Assembly (NCBI RefSeq): GCF_017591435.1
Contig: NC_059300.1
Span: forward strand, 15,899,841 to 15,963,840
Direction: 5' to 3'
DNA length: 64,000 bases
Source: Portunus trituberculatus
Lineage: Eukaryota; Arthropoda; Malacostraca; Decapoda; Portunidae
Shown here: piece by piece, positions 11,319 to 22,120 of the stretch
Layout of the letters: each line of letters opens with the position of its first letter
Position numbering within the stretch: the stretch's first letter is position 1
Translations under genes and position numbers: made by a program
The notes under the pieces: model-generated
What the model was told of the DNA's origin: nothing
Database searches by the model: none
Seen by the model: the letters and a program-made list of their open reading frames with translations, nothing else

Positions 11319-13539
11319 ATTTACCTAGTTGTAGTTTTACAGGGCCTGGGCTTTATGCTCGTGTGGCCCTGTCTCCAAATTTACACTTATCCAATCTTTT
11401 TTTTTTTTTTTTTTACATTACAAGGGCACTGGCCAAGGGCAAACAAAGTGTTGGAAAAAAAAAATCCCGCTGGTTGCCAGGCCCTGTTAAGAGGAAAGTA
11501 GAAAGAGAAAAAACAAAAAAATCTAAAAGGAGGGTCCAGTTAACGTAAGAGGTGTCTTGACACTCCTCTTTTGAAAGAGTTTAAGTCATAGGCAGGTGGA
11601 AATACAGACACAGGTAGAGAGTTCCAGAGTTTACCAGTGTAGGGAATGAAGGAGTGAAGATACTGGTTAACTCTTGCATTAGGAAGATGGACAGAATAGG
11701 GATGAGAAGAAGTAGAGAGTCTTGTGCAGCGAGGCCGCAGGAGGGGGAAGGCATGCAGTTAGCAAGTTCAGAAGAGCAGACAGCATGAAAACAGCGGTGA
11801 AGACAGATAAAGATGCAACATTGCGGCGGTGACTTAAAGAATCAAGACAGTCAGTTAGAGGAGAAGAGTTGATAAGACGAAAAGCTTTAGATTCCACCTT
11901 GTTTAGTAAAGCTGTGTGTGGATCCCCCAGACATGAGAGCCATACTCCATACACGGGCGGATAAGGCCCTTGTACAGAGCAAGCAGCTGGGAGGGAGAGA
12001 AAAATGGACGAAGACGCCATAGGACACCTAACTTCTTGGAAGCTGATTTAGCAAGAGTAGAGATGTGAAATTTCCAGTTTAGATTTTTAGTGAAGGATAG
12101 ACCGAGTGTGTTTAATGTAGAGGAGAGGGGAAGTTGAGTGTTATTGAAGAAGAGAGGATAGTTGTCTGGAAGGTTATGTCGAGTAGATAGTTGTAGAAAT
12201 TGAGTTTTTGAGGCATTGAACAAAACTTTAAAAGTGTTCACACTCGTTGCAGACACTACTTCTTCATTCAAATTGTTCCACGTCTCAATACAGCTTTGCG
12301 GGAAACTATACTTTTTAATAACTCTTACACATCTTCCCTTCCTCAGCTTCTTACTTTGCGATATTGTGTTTCGATTGGCATATTCTTCTCTCAGGATCAG
12401 ATACTCATTGTCCACTTGGTCCATTCTGTTTATCAATTTATAAACTTGTATGATATCCCCTCTCTCCCTTCTCTGCTCCAATGTTGGAAGATCCAAAGCC
12501 TTTAGTCTCTCCTCATATGTCATCCCTTCAAGTTCTGGGACCATTCTTTTAGACATTTTTTGTAATCTCTCCAGCTTCCTTATGTGTTTTGTTTTGTGAG
12601 GGGTCCACACTACTCCTGCATATTCCAATCTGGGTCTTATTATAGTACTTATCAGTTTCTTCATCATTTCTTTGTCCATGTAGTGAAATGCTATTCCAAT
12701 ATCCCTTAATAAATTGTGTCTCTGAAAATTCTATCAATATGGCTTGCCGGTTGATTATTTTCTTCCATCGTCACTCCCAAATCCTTTTCATTTTTTAACT
12801 TTCTCCAGTTCTACTCTATCTCCTATCTTATAGATTCCCTCTGGTCGTCTTTCACTCTTTTCCATTTCAATGACATGGCTTTTGTCCACATTGAATTCAA
12901 TCTCCCACTTTTTATTCCATTCCCAGATCTTATTTAGGTCTTCTTGCAGTATTTCACAATCTTCTTTTTGCTTTATAATTCTGCACAGTTTCGCATTGTC
13001 CGCAAACAGATTTATGTAGCTCTTCACTCCTTCTGGCATGTCATTTATATAAATGAGAAAAGTATTGGCGCCAATACTGACCCCTGTGGCACTCTGCTTT
13101 CTATTGCTCTCCACTTGGACTTCATATCTTTGACTACCGTCCCTATTTCTCTCCCCCTCAAATAATTTTCCATCCATCTCAATGTGTTTCCTTTTAAACC
13201 ACCCTTCTCCTCTAATTTCCACAATAGCCTTGCATGTGGCACTTTATCAAATGCCTTTTTTAAATCCAAGTAAATACAATCAACCCATCCCTCTCTCTCT
13301 TGTACCCTATCAACTATTGTAGAGTAGAAACTCAGTTAATTTGTTACACACGACCGACCTTTACTAAAGCCAAATTGGCTATTTGATAGTAATTTGTTGT
13401 CTTCAAGGAACTCAATCCATTGCTTCTTTATTACTCTTTCACACATCTTACATATTACAGTAGTTAGTGATACTAGTCTGTAATTTAGAGGTTCTTCCTT
13501 CCTTCCGCTCATATATATGGCAACCACCTCAGCTCTTTT
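11319..13539 (-). mobile_element. LINE family A, copy A7, split by a Jockey insertion
   Basis: Tail and 3' UTR at 11319-11396. After an inserted Jockey LINE the copy resumes at about 12224 and runs to 13539. It contains the C-terminal domain (12679-12230), RT block (13269-12788) with catalytic FADN in place of FADD, so the second aspartate is lost, and LNYRLVSLTTVICKM near 13490. At 13539, within the codons for PVEWKRAEVV, it changes abruptly to the piggyBac-like sequence. Confidence 0.85.
11397..12221 (-). mobile_element. Jockey / transposon-BS-like LINE 3' fragment (Jockey-1)
   Basis: Minus strand. It begins at about 12221 with FNASKTQFLQLSTRHNLP, continues through LNTLGLSFTKNLNWKFHIS, SASKKLGVLWRLRPFFSPSQ, LIRPCMEYGSHVWG and ALLNKVESKAFRLINSSPLT, and ends with a 3' UTR and a poly(A) tail (T-run 11397-11414 on +). 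It is the C-terminal part of a Jockey-type RT protein, 5'-truncated, with frameshifts near 11940 and 11680. It lies inside LINE copy A7, whose CAATCTT|ACTTTAAAAG sequence it interrupts, so it is younger than A7. An open frame (12679-11903) fuses A7 and Jockey coding sequence by chance. Confidence 0.85.
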
Positions 13540-13998
13540 GCTCGAGGGGAGTACGTGAGGAGGTTTATGAACGTCGCTGTGAGGGTTGGTTTCTGTCTCC
13601 CAGATCACTATCAGAATCACTACTGGAGTCTTCACTTTCTTCTGTCTCAATAAAAAAAAAAAACTGTCTTCATTTTCATCACTGTCCTCAATGTCACTAC
13701 CGAGTAACTCTGACATAACATCACTCAAAGTACCATTTCCTTTTTCTGGGTCATAGGGGTTGCCAGATGTTGCCTTGAAATGGGAAAAGATTACCTATTG
13801 TGTGGGAAGATATGTCTCAAGGGTTAAGGAGGTGAGCGAGAAAATTTGCCAGATACCTCCACTTGCCCCAGGACCAATAGTGAGGGGGAGAGATTCAAAC
13901 GTTTAGCGTGGAAAAGTCATGATTTCTGGAATGATCCCCGCCTCTCCGCACGAGACGCTACAATCATCCTGAAACGATCACTGTACATTAAGGGTTAA
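13540..13998 (-). mobile_element. Probable piggyBac-like transposon 5' end
   Basis: On the minus strand the sequence starts TTAACCCTTAATG at 13998, then an untranslated stretch, then ATG at 13716 with an acidic start MSDVMSELLGSDIEDSDENEDS. A poly(A) slip then shifts frame; in the alternative frame it continues ETEESEDSSSDSD. An acidic Ser/Asp/Glu N-terminus, a TTAA target and CCC-terminal ends fit piggyBac. The catalytic domain is missing because A7 begins at 13539. The TTAA lies within the DIRS-2 RT reading frame (...RLFTKL), so it inserted there. The family call is inference; no 3' end is present. Confidence 0.5.
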
Positions 13999-14440
13999 TT
14001 TGGTGAAAAGCCTAGGACCCTCAGCAATACCATCAGGCAAGCATGTAAACTGATAAACCTTTCCTTGCCAAATGAAACATAGAAAACATTGGTGCTCTTC
14101 TGCAATATTGACAGAATAATAGGCATCAATTGAAGTTAAAAAATCACATTCATTAACGAGCCAGATAGCTTGTTCAAAATTCTCCTTTTTAAAGTGTTTG
14201 TATGGTAGGTGTTTATTTAATTTTTCCAAATTTAGCAACATCCTATATGCATCATTCTTCTTTTGTCTAAAAGAAAATTGGCAAAATAACTTGGCTCTCT
14301 ATTCTCTGCATAATTTGAATGACCTTAAGTTTAAGGAACCTGTCAATTTCCTCAGAAATGATACATGTCTCAGTGTCATTGAAAATGTATTCCAATTCTC
14401 CTGAAAATTAATGGCTTATTTCATCCACCTTAATTTAATG
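13996..14440 (-). pseudogene. DIRS-2 reverse transcriptase fragment
   Basis: Follows gag. The open piece starts at MLLNLEKLNKHLPYKHFKKE and continues CDFLTSIDAYYSVNIAEEHQ and WQGKVYQFTCLPDGIAEGPR. This spans RT motifs 1-4: the (N)LxxLN block, the catalytic-Asp region (here SIDAYYS, short of the usual LKDAYFS) and the QFxxLPxG block. The frame ends LTLNVQ* only because the last codons come from the piggyBac-like terminus inserted at TTAA. Confidence 0.65.
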
Positions 14441-14769
14441 TCCAGGTGACAACCGGTAACAGTATCCAAAATGGCTGGGTCACTGATAATTTTACGCCAT
14501 TCATTAGTAAAGTAGTGAAGCCTGCCAGCCTCAAAAACTTTACTTGCCTCTACTGTAGCTGGGGCCTGTGCTGGCCCCGGCTCCTGGCATTTTTTTTTTG
14601 GAACGGAGTCCTGGCATGTAGTGTAGTGCCGCTGAGCACCTCTAGCCCCGTGCTGCAGCTGACCATAAGGCTGGTACCTTGAGAAACTCCTGTGCGAAGG
14701 TTAACCCCAGTAACATATTGTTCTGGTCCCTGTGAAAGGCCACGCAGAGGTGAGCTTCTTGGCTATGAA

Positions 14770-15779
14770 CTTGTTCTTAAATTTTTCAGTCTTCAACTTG
14801 CTTGGTGGACTGAGAAACATCATCACCGAATAGGAAACAAGTAACTGGCACCTTGCTGGAACAAAGGTGCATGTACTTGTGATTGATCTTGCGTTTCATG
14901 GCGAAACGCCTTGCCAAGTTGTTCTTGTAATTAACATTACCCAACAAGGCCAATGCTTCATTAAGCATGCCCACTTCTCGAGCTGCCTTTAGTAGATCTC
15001 TGTCATGAGTAACCTTATCCAGCGCCAGAAAGGACTTTATAACAATTGTTGCTGCCTGCAGGATGTCCTTGCTAACATCCTGTAAACGGTGATCCGTCTT
15101 CTTTGCGTCACTTTTAAGCGCATCCAAAACCTCTGGATTGCAATCCACTGGAACTTGGGCATGGCAATTCTTCAGTTTCTTAGTAATATCATCTTCACAA
15201 ATAAGCTTGTAATCTTCACCACGTATTCTGTCAATAAACAGAAACTTCACCATTTCTGCTACCTGTTGGTCAATGTCCTCAGAGACTGTATCCAGAGACC
15301 AAAAAATCTTAGCATTATGCATTAATACACTGTCACTAAGTTCTGCTCAGTGAGAGCACCATCTTCACAGATAGGATCAGGGAATCCAGCGAAATTGTGA
15401 ACAGGTGAACTATTGTGCTACGTACCTTGAGAAGTACTTGTTCCTTCATTCACCCTGCTCAGCGTGGTGGCAGGCGGCAGTCTGTCCCTTTTCAACTTTT
15501 TCACTTCATCCCTTAACTCTGCAAGGGCCGTCAAAAGCACGTCCCAAGGGACGGCATCCTGTGAGGTAGGTAAGCGTGGCAAAGTGGAGAGCTTGTTGAC
15601 ACCTGCAGGCCCAAGTGTACCATGGCCCGGCAAGTGGTTAGCCTCCCGCAAACTTTCAGGCTGGGGGAGACCACTGGAGAACCACTTCACCTAACCTGAT
15701 TATGGGCATTCCTGCTGGTCCTGGAACCCAGGAGGGAGCCCAAGGAAGGGCCAGTGGACTCCTCTCCAGAAGATGACAT
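14770..15779 (-). pseudogene. DIRS-2 gag-like ORF
   Basis: ATG at 15779 (MSSSGEESTGPSLGSLLG). A frameshift or stop near 15690 is followed by a Pro-rich stretch and short helix (LLTALAELRDEVKKLKRD, 15690-15418). The conserved part is 15322-14786: helical, with LDALKSDAKKTDHRLQDVSK and MHLCSSKVPVTCFLFGDDVS near the end. The last motif (HLCSS..PVT..LFGDD) is the one I associate with DIRS gag proteins. It would form the capsid-like particle. Confidence 0.6.
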
Positions 15780-16129
15780 GGCTGTCACCCTGTGGTACAA
15801 CAACAAGAGGTGTCAGGTCGGTACATCTGCTACACAATAAATATAGTCATTTGAACGGCTCTACCCACTCCAAGGATTGGATAATGGTAGAAGGCACTGT
15901 CCCAGCGTAACGGGTGACGTGGCGTTACCTGAAAAGAGAAAAACACCAAACCAAGTTCCTGTGTAACGAATGTCTGCCCAGCGTGATGGCGTGCAAGCGA
16001 ATGATTGCATGACGTGGCAAAGCGTATCTCATGGGGAAGCTCCACTCCGCAGAGGGTGACTTGGTGAAGTAAAATTAATAATTATGGGTAAGTATGTAGA
16101 TAAAAATGGATTTTACATTAAAAAATCCT

Positions 16130-16560
16130 ATTTGGATAACCTGGTAAAAATTCAAGGTGCAGATGGTAAGCCTTGTGGCAAACCGGTAAATTGGAAAGGT
16201 TGATCCCTCCAAAAAAATCTAATCCATTTCCTATCTTCTGGCCTCACATAAACTGAAAAATAAACATTCCTGAAATCACAGGTAGCAAAAAAGCAGTCAG
16301 GTTCGATTAGCTTGACAACCTACTTAAGGTGTTAATTTTTAAGTGAACATGAGGAATATATTCATATATTTCTTCAAGGTTCAAAATTACTCTAGCTATT
16401 CCATCTTTCTTCATAACAGGAAAAATATTGGAAAAGAAACCTTGACCAACAATTGACTCACAGCTTTCAACCACTCCACAGTCAATAAACTCCAACATGG
16501 CACTATCTAGGGCAGAGTGATCAGTTAGAGAAAGGTGAAGAGGTATAGACAGTACTGTTT
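16130..16560 (-). pseudogene. DIRS-1 reverse transcriptase fragment
   Basis: On the minus strand: MLEFIDCGVVESCE, FSNIFPVMKKDGIARVILNL (RT motif 1), then after stops FSVYVRPEDRKWIRFFW and QPFQFTGLPQGLPSAP. The KKDG..R.ILNL and QF.GLP.GL.SAP blocks are characteristic of DIRS/Ngaro-type RTs. Several stops and one indel are present, so it is inactive. Confidence 0.65.
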
Positions 16561-16949
16561 TGGTAGGTGGAGCAGGAAACTCAATGACCTTACCATGGAC
16601 AACATCATGGATTCCCTTATCTATAGATAAGGCCTGCTATAACTGTCTGGCAGCAAAAATTTTACTCCTGATAAAATTGTTAGGGGTGATCTGCAAGGAG
16701 TATGGAATGTTACTTACTGAAAGGGCGCCTATTGGCGAGTCTTGTATGGCCACACCCTCTTCTCCTTGTGCAGCTTCTGGCCTAAAAAAGGCCTGGAGGA
16801 GGTCCTTGACTGTGACTGTGAGGGATGAAAAGACCGCCTGGAAGTTGATTTGTAGGGGGCAAACCTTTGTAGTCCAGACATCCTATGAGGACAAAATGAG
16901 GTTCTCTCCAGTTTCCTGGTCTTGCGAATTTCATCACACTTTGTGATGT

Positions 16950-17750
16950 CAAAAGGGAACAGTTCTTCCCTTCAATCTACACAATCCCATTTGCAGAGTT
17001 CAGGTAGGGCCAAATCATTAACATGGATCTGAGCCACTTCTTTCTGCAGATGGTTCACATAGTTGAATGCTGAGGCCAAAAATCTAAGGCTATTATTAAG
17101 CCCTTCCAAGTAGGAGGAGACCTGCTTTCCTTTTCCTTCCCTAATATCACTGATACACTCTGCCAGAGGAATAAGGGCCTTGGAAACCAGTCCGTTGGTA
17201 TGGAAGAGCCACATATCTATAAGCTTGCCACCAACAGTCTTGGCAGAGGTGATAGCTGAGTTAGTCGCCAGAACAGATAAGTTCTGCACATACTGGAGAG
17301 TTTTATCTTACCACAGGTTGACTTCACGCCGTCAGAGGATGGCCTGCACCTTAGACTAGCATTCAAGATGGTAGCCAGATGCTCAGAAAGGGACTCACCT
17401 TTCTCTTCCTCTCCTTGGAAGTGACCTGACAACTCCTCAAGTGCACAAAGGAAGTCAGTATTATCACTTCCTGCATCAGGGTAGACCAGCTGGAGAATAC
17501 CTAATGAATCCAGCTCCATTAAGGGGTCAGAAGCACCCTCAGGAATTTCACCTTCCTTGTTACCAGAGGAGGTCGCAGTAAAGCCATAAAAATCAGCACT
17601 GCTCCCGACAGAGGCAGTGGTAGTTGGTGGGTTCCCATCCAACTTTGCAATCAGGCCACTAATAACCATGCTTAGATGGTCAGGTTGAGTCCCTGGCAGA
17701 GTGGTCAGCTGATGGAAGAGGAGTGTGTACATCATGACTTGGGTCTGCAA
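16950..17750 (-). pseudogene. DIRS-1 gag-like ORF
   Basis: Two overlapping open pieces, 17750-17217 and 17289-16972, joined by a frameshift near 17290. The N-terminal half is acidic and disordered (DPLMELDSLGILQLVYPDAG). The C-terminal half is helical (GGKLIDMWLFHTNGLVSKAL, VSSYLEGLNNSLRFLASAFN). The gag identity is inferred from its place before an RT. Confidence 0.55.
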
Positions 17751-18295
17751 CAGAAGGCAGTAAAGTGCAAACCACCTCTTGTTTAGCTCCGTTGTCCTTC
17801 TGCCCGTCTCTCTTCTTATCCTCCCCCACCGGGAGAGCTTTCTCTCAGCTGAGCCGCTTGCTAGCCAACAATGAGGAAAAACGTCTCAGCGTTTCCAGAA
17901 CACTGTCCCTGTCCATTCAAAATGACACTGCATCCAAACCACAACTCTGGGTCACTAACAGGGAGTGAGACCCAGAAACAACAATCCTTGGATTGTGTTC
18001 ATTGTCGCCAAAAATCTCCAAGCATCAGCAGGGAAAGGAGAGAGCTTACTAGGACAACTCTTTAGAGAAGCCAGTAAGAGAGGAAAAGGTTGGCAGACCG
18101 GAGGGAGCAGTGTCTAGACTGTATGAAGGTCGGCAGTGAACTGACGTGAGGCGTGCATGGCAGGCATCTCATTGGATTCCTCAGTGATGTCAGTTTAAAT
18201 TTTGTGAAGTGAAATTTAAGTTAAAGTTGGATAAAAGTAAATATGGAAACAGGTAACTTTCAAGTTTTCTTTTAATTTCATGACTATACTTTCCT

Positions 18296-18950
18296 ATGAC
18301 TTGCTCTCGTGCCCACAGTCTTGAATCTCCTGAGTTTTCCACCATCTGGCTTCAACTCAATAGTCACTCGATAACTAAATTTATCTGTGCTGTCTATCTC
18401 TCCACTAACTCCTCTGACTATAGTAAATTCTTTGACTATTTAACTTTTAAAGTGGGGCACATTCTGTCCCTCTATCCTTTCATGGAGATTTCCATCCTTG
18501 GAGATTTCAATGTTCACCACCAGCTTTGGCTTTCTTCTCCCTTCATTGACCATCCTGGTAAACTAACCTTCAACTTTGCTATCCTTCATGACCTAGAGCA
18601 ACTGGTGCAACACCTTACTTGTATTTCTGACCATCTTGGAGATACGTGCAACATTCTTGACCTTTTTCTTACCTCTAATCCTTCTACTTATGCTGTTAGG
18701 GTGGTGTCACATGGGTGCCTTTATTGACATCTCCCAGAATCAAGATGCCAGTAGTGGCATCTACCAGCATCTTCCGGCATCTTATCTACTGAATCTTGGA
18801 GCTCGCTCATGATTGAACTCTTTTGGCATCTTCCAGTATTTTTGTTTGTAAACATTGCTATACGGTCACACAAAGACTCACATACATGTGAGATATTTTG
18901 AACAAGAAACAAATAACCAATTATGTAATTATATAAATCAAAAGTGTAGG

Positions 18951-19019
<69 letters not shown>

Positions 19020-20715
19020 AGGAGAGGGAGGTTTTAGCCCAGTTGTGCTGCTGTAGGATTATCCCTCAGGTCAATGGGATAAATCATAGTGAGGTATCAA
19101 GATGGTCTAAGTGTCATGTAGTCTTTGGGTTGAATGGATATTTCATGAAGCCACACACCTCTAAGCTCATTTCCCTCAGTAGTCTATGGTACATGCTCTC
19201 TTCTCTGCATTGAAGCCACTATCTTGCCCAGACATGTTTTCTGTGTATAATTCTTTGAATAATCAGTAAATTAAGACCCATTATAGATGGTCATCATTCA
19301 TTATCTGGTTTGTTATGGTTTGAGGAGGAGACAACTGACGCACAGGAGCGTCACGTGTGATGAACCTGTCAGTAGCAGGAGTGAAAAGCATCTCAGAGCA
19401 TCTTCTTGCAGAAAAATACTTAAGTTTGATGCCACCTTTACCCTATCTTCTTTGTTGGGCCCCCTCCAATCACAACCTCATATCTGTATCTTGTCCTATT
19501 TTTCCTATTCCTCCTCGGGATACCCCAAAGCAGAGGTGCCTCTGGCAGTTTGCCTCTACCAGTTGAGTGGGATCTGAGTAGGTATTATGCTGATTTTTCC
19601 CTGAAATGATTACTGTTTCTGCATCAGAGACCCATCTCTGTGTGCTGAACACATAACAGAGGTGATAGATAGTGTTTGGTATGGAGGCATACATTCCTTG
19701 TTCTTTTTCTCATTCTAAACTTTTTAAATCTTGGTGTAACACAGCCTGTTCTCATGCTATACATGATGGAGAGGTTGCCCACAAATGGTACTTGAGCCTT
19801 CTATAACCTGAATCTCATTACTTTATATTTCTGCACGGAATCATGCAAAGTCTGTTCTTCAACTTGCCAAACACTCCTTCATAAATAGAAAATGTCAAAA
19901 TCTTTTAAACTCTAACTCCTCTCGAGACTTGTGGCATCTGGCCAAAAACATCTCCAGTAATTTTATTTCTTCCTCTTTTCCTCCTTTATTTCATCCTAAT
20001 AGTGCACTGCCATCTCATCTGTTTCTAAAGTTGAACTCTCTCAAATCTTTGCTAACAACTCCGCCTTGGATTATTCTGGGCTTGTCCCTTTCTCTCCTCC
20101 TCCCTCAGATTATTTCATGCCTTCAGTTAAGATTCTTTGTAATGGTGTTTTCCATGTCCTCATTGGCCTAGACTCACAGAAGGCTAATGGACCTAATGGG
20201 GTCCCTCCTATTGTTCTCAAAAACTGTGCTTCCATGATTGCATCTTTCCTGGCCAAATTCTTTCAACTATGTCTGTTAACTTCTACCTTTCCTTCATGCT
20301 GGAAGTTTTCCTACATTCAGCCTTTTCCTAAAAAGGGTGACTGTTTTAATTCCTCAAACTACTGCCTTATAGCTTTAATCTCAATAAGAAGATTCTCAAA
20401 CATCTATCACTTCACAACCTCCTATCTGATTGCCCGTATGGCTTCTGTCAAAGTTGCTCTACTGGTGATCTTCTGGCTTTTCCTACTGAGTTTTGGTCAG
20501 CCTCTTTTAAAGATTTCAGTGAAACTTTTGCAGTTGTGTTAGACATCTCAGAAAGCTTGTGATATAGTCTGGCTCAAAGCTTTGATTTCAAAACTGCCCC
20601 CCTACAGTTTCTATCCTTTTTTGCAATTTGATCTCAAGTTTCCTTTCTGACTCTTCTATTGCTGCTGTGGTAGATGGTCACTGTTCTTCTCCTAAATCTA
20701 TTATTTTTACAATAT
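18296..20715 (+). mobile_element. Jockey / transposon-BS-like LINE (Jockey-2), decayed
   Basis: Plus-strand relic of the same lineage as Jockey-1 but covering the 5' half. The endonuclease is at 18296-18720 (LGDFNVHHQLWLSSPFIDHP, DTCNILDLFLTSNP). It is interrupted by 18700-19430 and resumes at about 19430 (SNHNLISVSCPIFPIPPRDT). Then come linker 19850-20060 (SRDFWHLAKNISSNFISSSF) and RT 20066-20700 (KANGPNGVPPIVLKNCASMI, TFPSCWKFSYIQPFPKKGD, VVDGHCSSPKS). Many stops are present, and the YxDD region is missing because the copy fades at about 20715. Confidence 0.8.
18700..19430. other. Unidentified insertion in Jockey-2, with (GA)n at 18955-19016
   Basis: About 0.7 kb separates the endonuclease end (...SNPSTYAVRV) from its continuation (SNHNLISVSC). 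It contains CATCTTCC/GGCATC repeats near 18740-18785, a (GA)n tract and no ORF. I see no clear terminal repeats. Confidence 0.55.
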
Positions 20716-21484
20716 TTTCTTTGGTTTCTTTCATAGATAAATTTGACAATCACCTTTCTTTTGTTCAGAGCACCACAATTGGGATGAAGAGCATACAATT
20801 TATAAATAATTTTGAAGTAATGGTTTTATTAATATGTTCAAGCAAAAATTATCATGATAAACCATGTTGTGGGTATGCATGTTCTGTTTATTTGTTTATT
20901 TACGTGTTTATTAATCAAAATGAAAAACAAAAACTGTTAATTTTCATTTGGTCAGAGCACCGCAATTGGGAAGCAAATTAGGAATTATACAATATGTATT
21001 TCTTAGAAAGAGCTACCATCTCAATTAGAGAATATTCAATTTTCTTACTTTTATTTCCAAAGAATTCTTATTTGTACACTATGTGGCAAAGTCACTATTT
21101 TTTCAATACTATTTTCTAAAATAAATCATGAAAATTAAATATGAACATAATTTTTTTTGTTTATACTTTCATCATCCGACAAGATGTTTTCTTTTTCAAA
21201 TCTTATCAAGTGTAATTCAATAAAGATGATCCATGTATTTTTTTCAATATTTTTGCAGTGGTTCCAAATGGAGTCATGATACTATTAGTATTAGTGGAAT
21301 TTGGCATTTCTGTTTAAGGGTTAAAAAGGAGATTTGAGGACATTTGTCCCAGATTTTTGGCTAACTCTGTTAATTTTTAAGGAAACTGGCAATGAAGTGG
21401 GCCTTTTCTTTTTGTTTTTTATTGTCCTTGGCCAGCTTCCCCTATTTCATAAAAGGAAAAAAAAATTCTACTGTTTTGTTTTAG
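20716..21484 (+). other. MIPOL1 intron, AT-rich, unassigned
   Basis: No gene or known element seen. A 20-25 bp motif (TCAGAGCACC[A/G]CAATTGGG) occurs twice, at about 20767 and 20952. The end has a polypyrimidine tract and acceptor TTTTGTTTTAG before the exon at 21485. Confidence 0.5.
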
Positions 21485-21669
21485 AGATGGTTGGGCAGAT
21501 CCATGCAGCTCAGAAAGTGCGTGATGAAGCAATGATGTCTCGAATAAAGCTGGCCAATGAGGAACGTGATGCAGCCCTCACCCATAGCCGGGTCCTCATG
21601 GAGAAGCTTAGTCTATCACCCCAGGGCACATCCACTGCCTCCTGTAGTGCTGTAGAAGCATCAGACCTA
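21485..21669 (+). CDS. MIPOL1: MIPOL1 internal exon (coiled coil)
   Basis: Internal exon between acceptor TTTTGTTTTAG (ending 21484) and donor CTA|GTAAGT (21670). It reads MVGQIHAAQKV followed by RDEAMMSRIKLANEERDAAL and ends ...AVEASDL in phase 0. The RDEA-MSR-L-EERD-A pattern is the conserved coiled-coil block of MIPOL1 as I remember the family (vertebrate version: AQKERDEAVMSRL...EERDEA). MIPOL1 is a cytoplasmic/nuclear coiled-coil protein of unclear molecular role. The exon falls mid-protein, so upstream exons must lie 5', perhaps outside the window. The acceptor could be two bases later (ttagag|ATG). The ATG here is not proposed as the start. Confidence 0.75.
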
Positions 21670-22120
21670 GTAAGTAGGGTTTGTTCCAATTTGTTTATAT
21701 ATTACTGGCAGACTAGTCTGAAAATTTTAAAACTTTGACATATTTCTATTTCTGGTATCTACAGTATATACTTAAGTTTGTTTCCTAATAGACTTGATCT
21801 TTTCAAAGTGAGATAAATACTTTACTTTATCTGTATCATTTGAATCCTGCTTGATTACTAAATAAAAAAAGACATGAAGATTAGGGTTCCCTTTATTTTG
21901 GCATCTGCCATTTTCTTTCCTTAATGAAGATATAGTAAGAAAAGTCATAGAAACTTCAGAAAAGAAAAAAAAGAAAAGGAATTGCTGTTGGTAGTTCTTG
22001 TGACCCTCCACATATTCGTGGAATAAAACATCCGAAAGGAATTTTAACATATGGGTAGACAAAGCAGCAGCACATAATGTAAGATTTATTTTTTTGGAAT
22101 CAGTAGTATAAGTAATGCAG
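21670..22120 (+). other. MIPOL1 intron
   Basis: Donor GTAAGT at 21670, candidate acceptor AATGCAG ending at 22120. No element recognised. Confidence 0.6.

Larger units (their letters stand above)
13995..16060 (-). mobile_element. DIRS-type retroelement DIRS-2, gag and partial RT
   Basis: Minus-strand element with a gag-like ORF followed by the start of an RT of DIRS style. The 3' part (RNase H, methylase, tyrosine recombinase) is absent, cut by the piggyBac-like insertion at the TTAA 13995-13998. The upstream end (about 15780-16060) is untranslated and resembles the DIRS-1 upstream end in a GTGAAGTAAAATTAA-like motif. The DIRS call rests on gag and RT resemblance to crustacean DIRS elements as I remember them. 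Confidence 0.65.
16070..18240 (-). mobile_element. DIRS-type retroelement DIRS-1, gag and partial RT
   Basis: A second DIRS-like element upstream (on the minus strand) of DIRS-2 and clearly different in sequence. Its 5' non-coding part, about 17760-18240, includes a GATTCCTCAGTGA...GTGAAGTGAAATTTAAG block that recurs at 26848-26890, perhaps a terminal repeat. The RT stops at about 16130. No recombinase domain is seen. Confidence 0.6.

Noticed and set aside
1..13539. CRISPR-like or satellite array interpretation of the regular repeats
   Set aside because: The repeats are LINE 3' ends of varying length with coding content; spacing is irregular and the sequence is eukaryotic.
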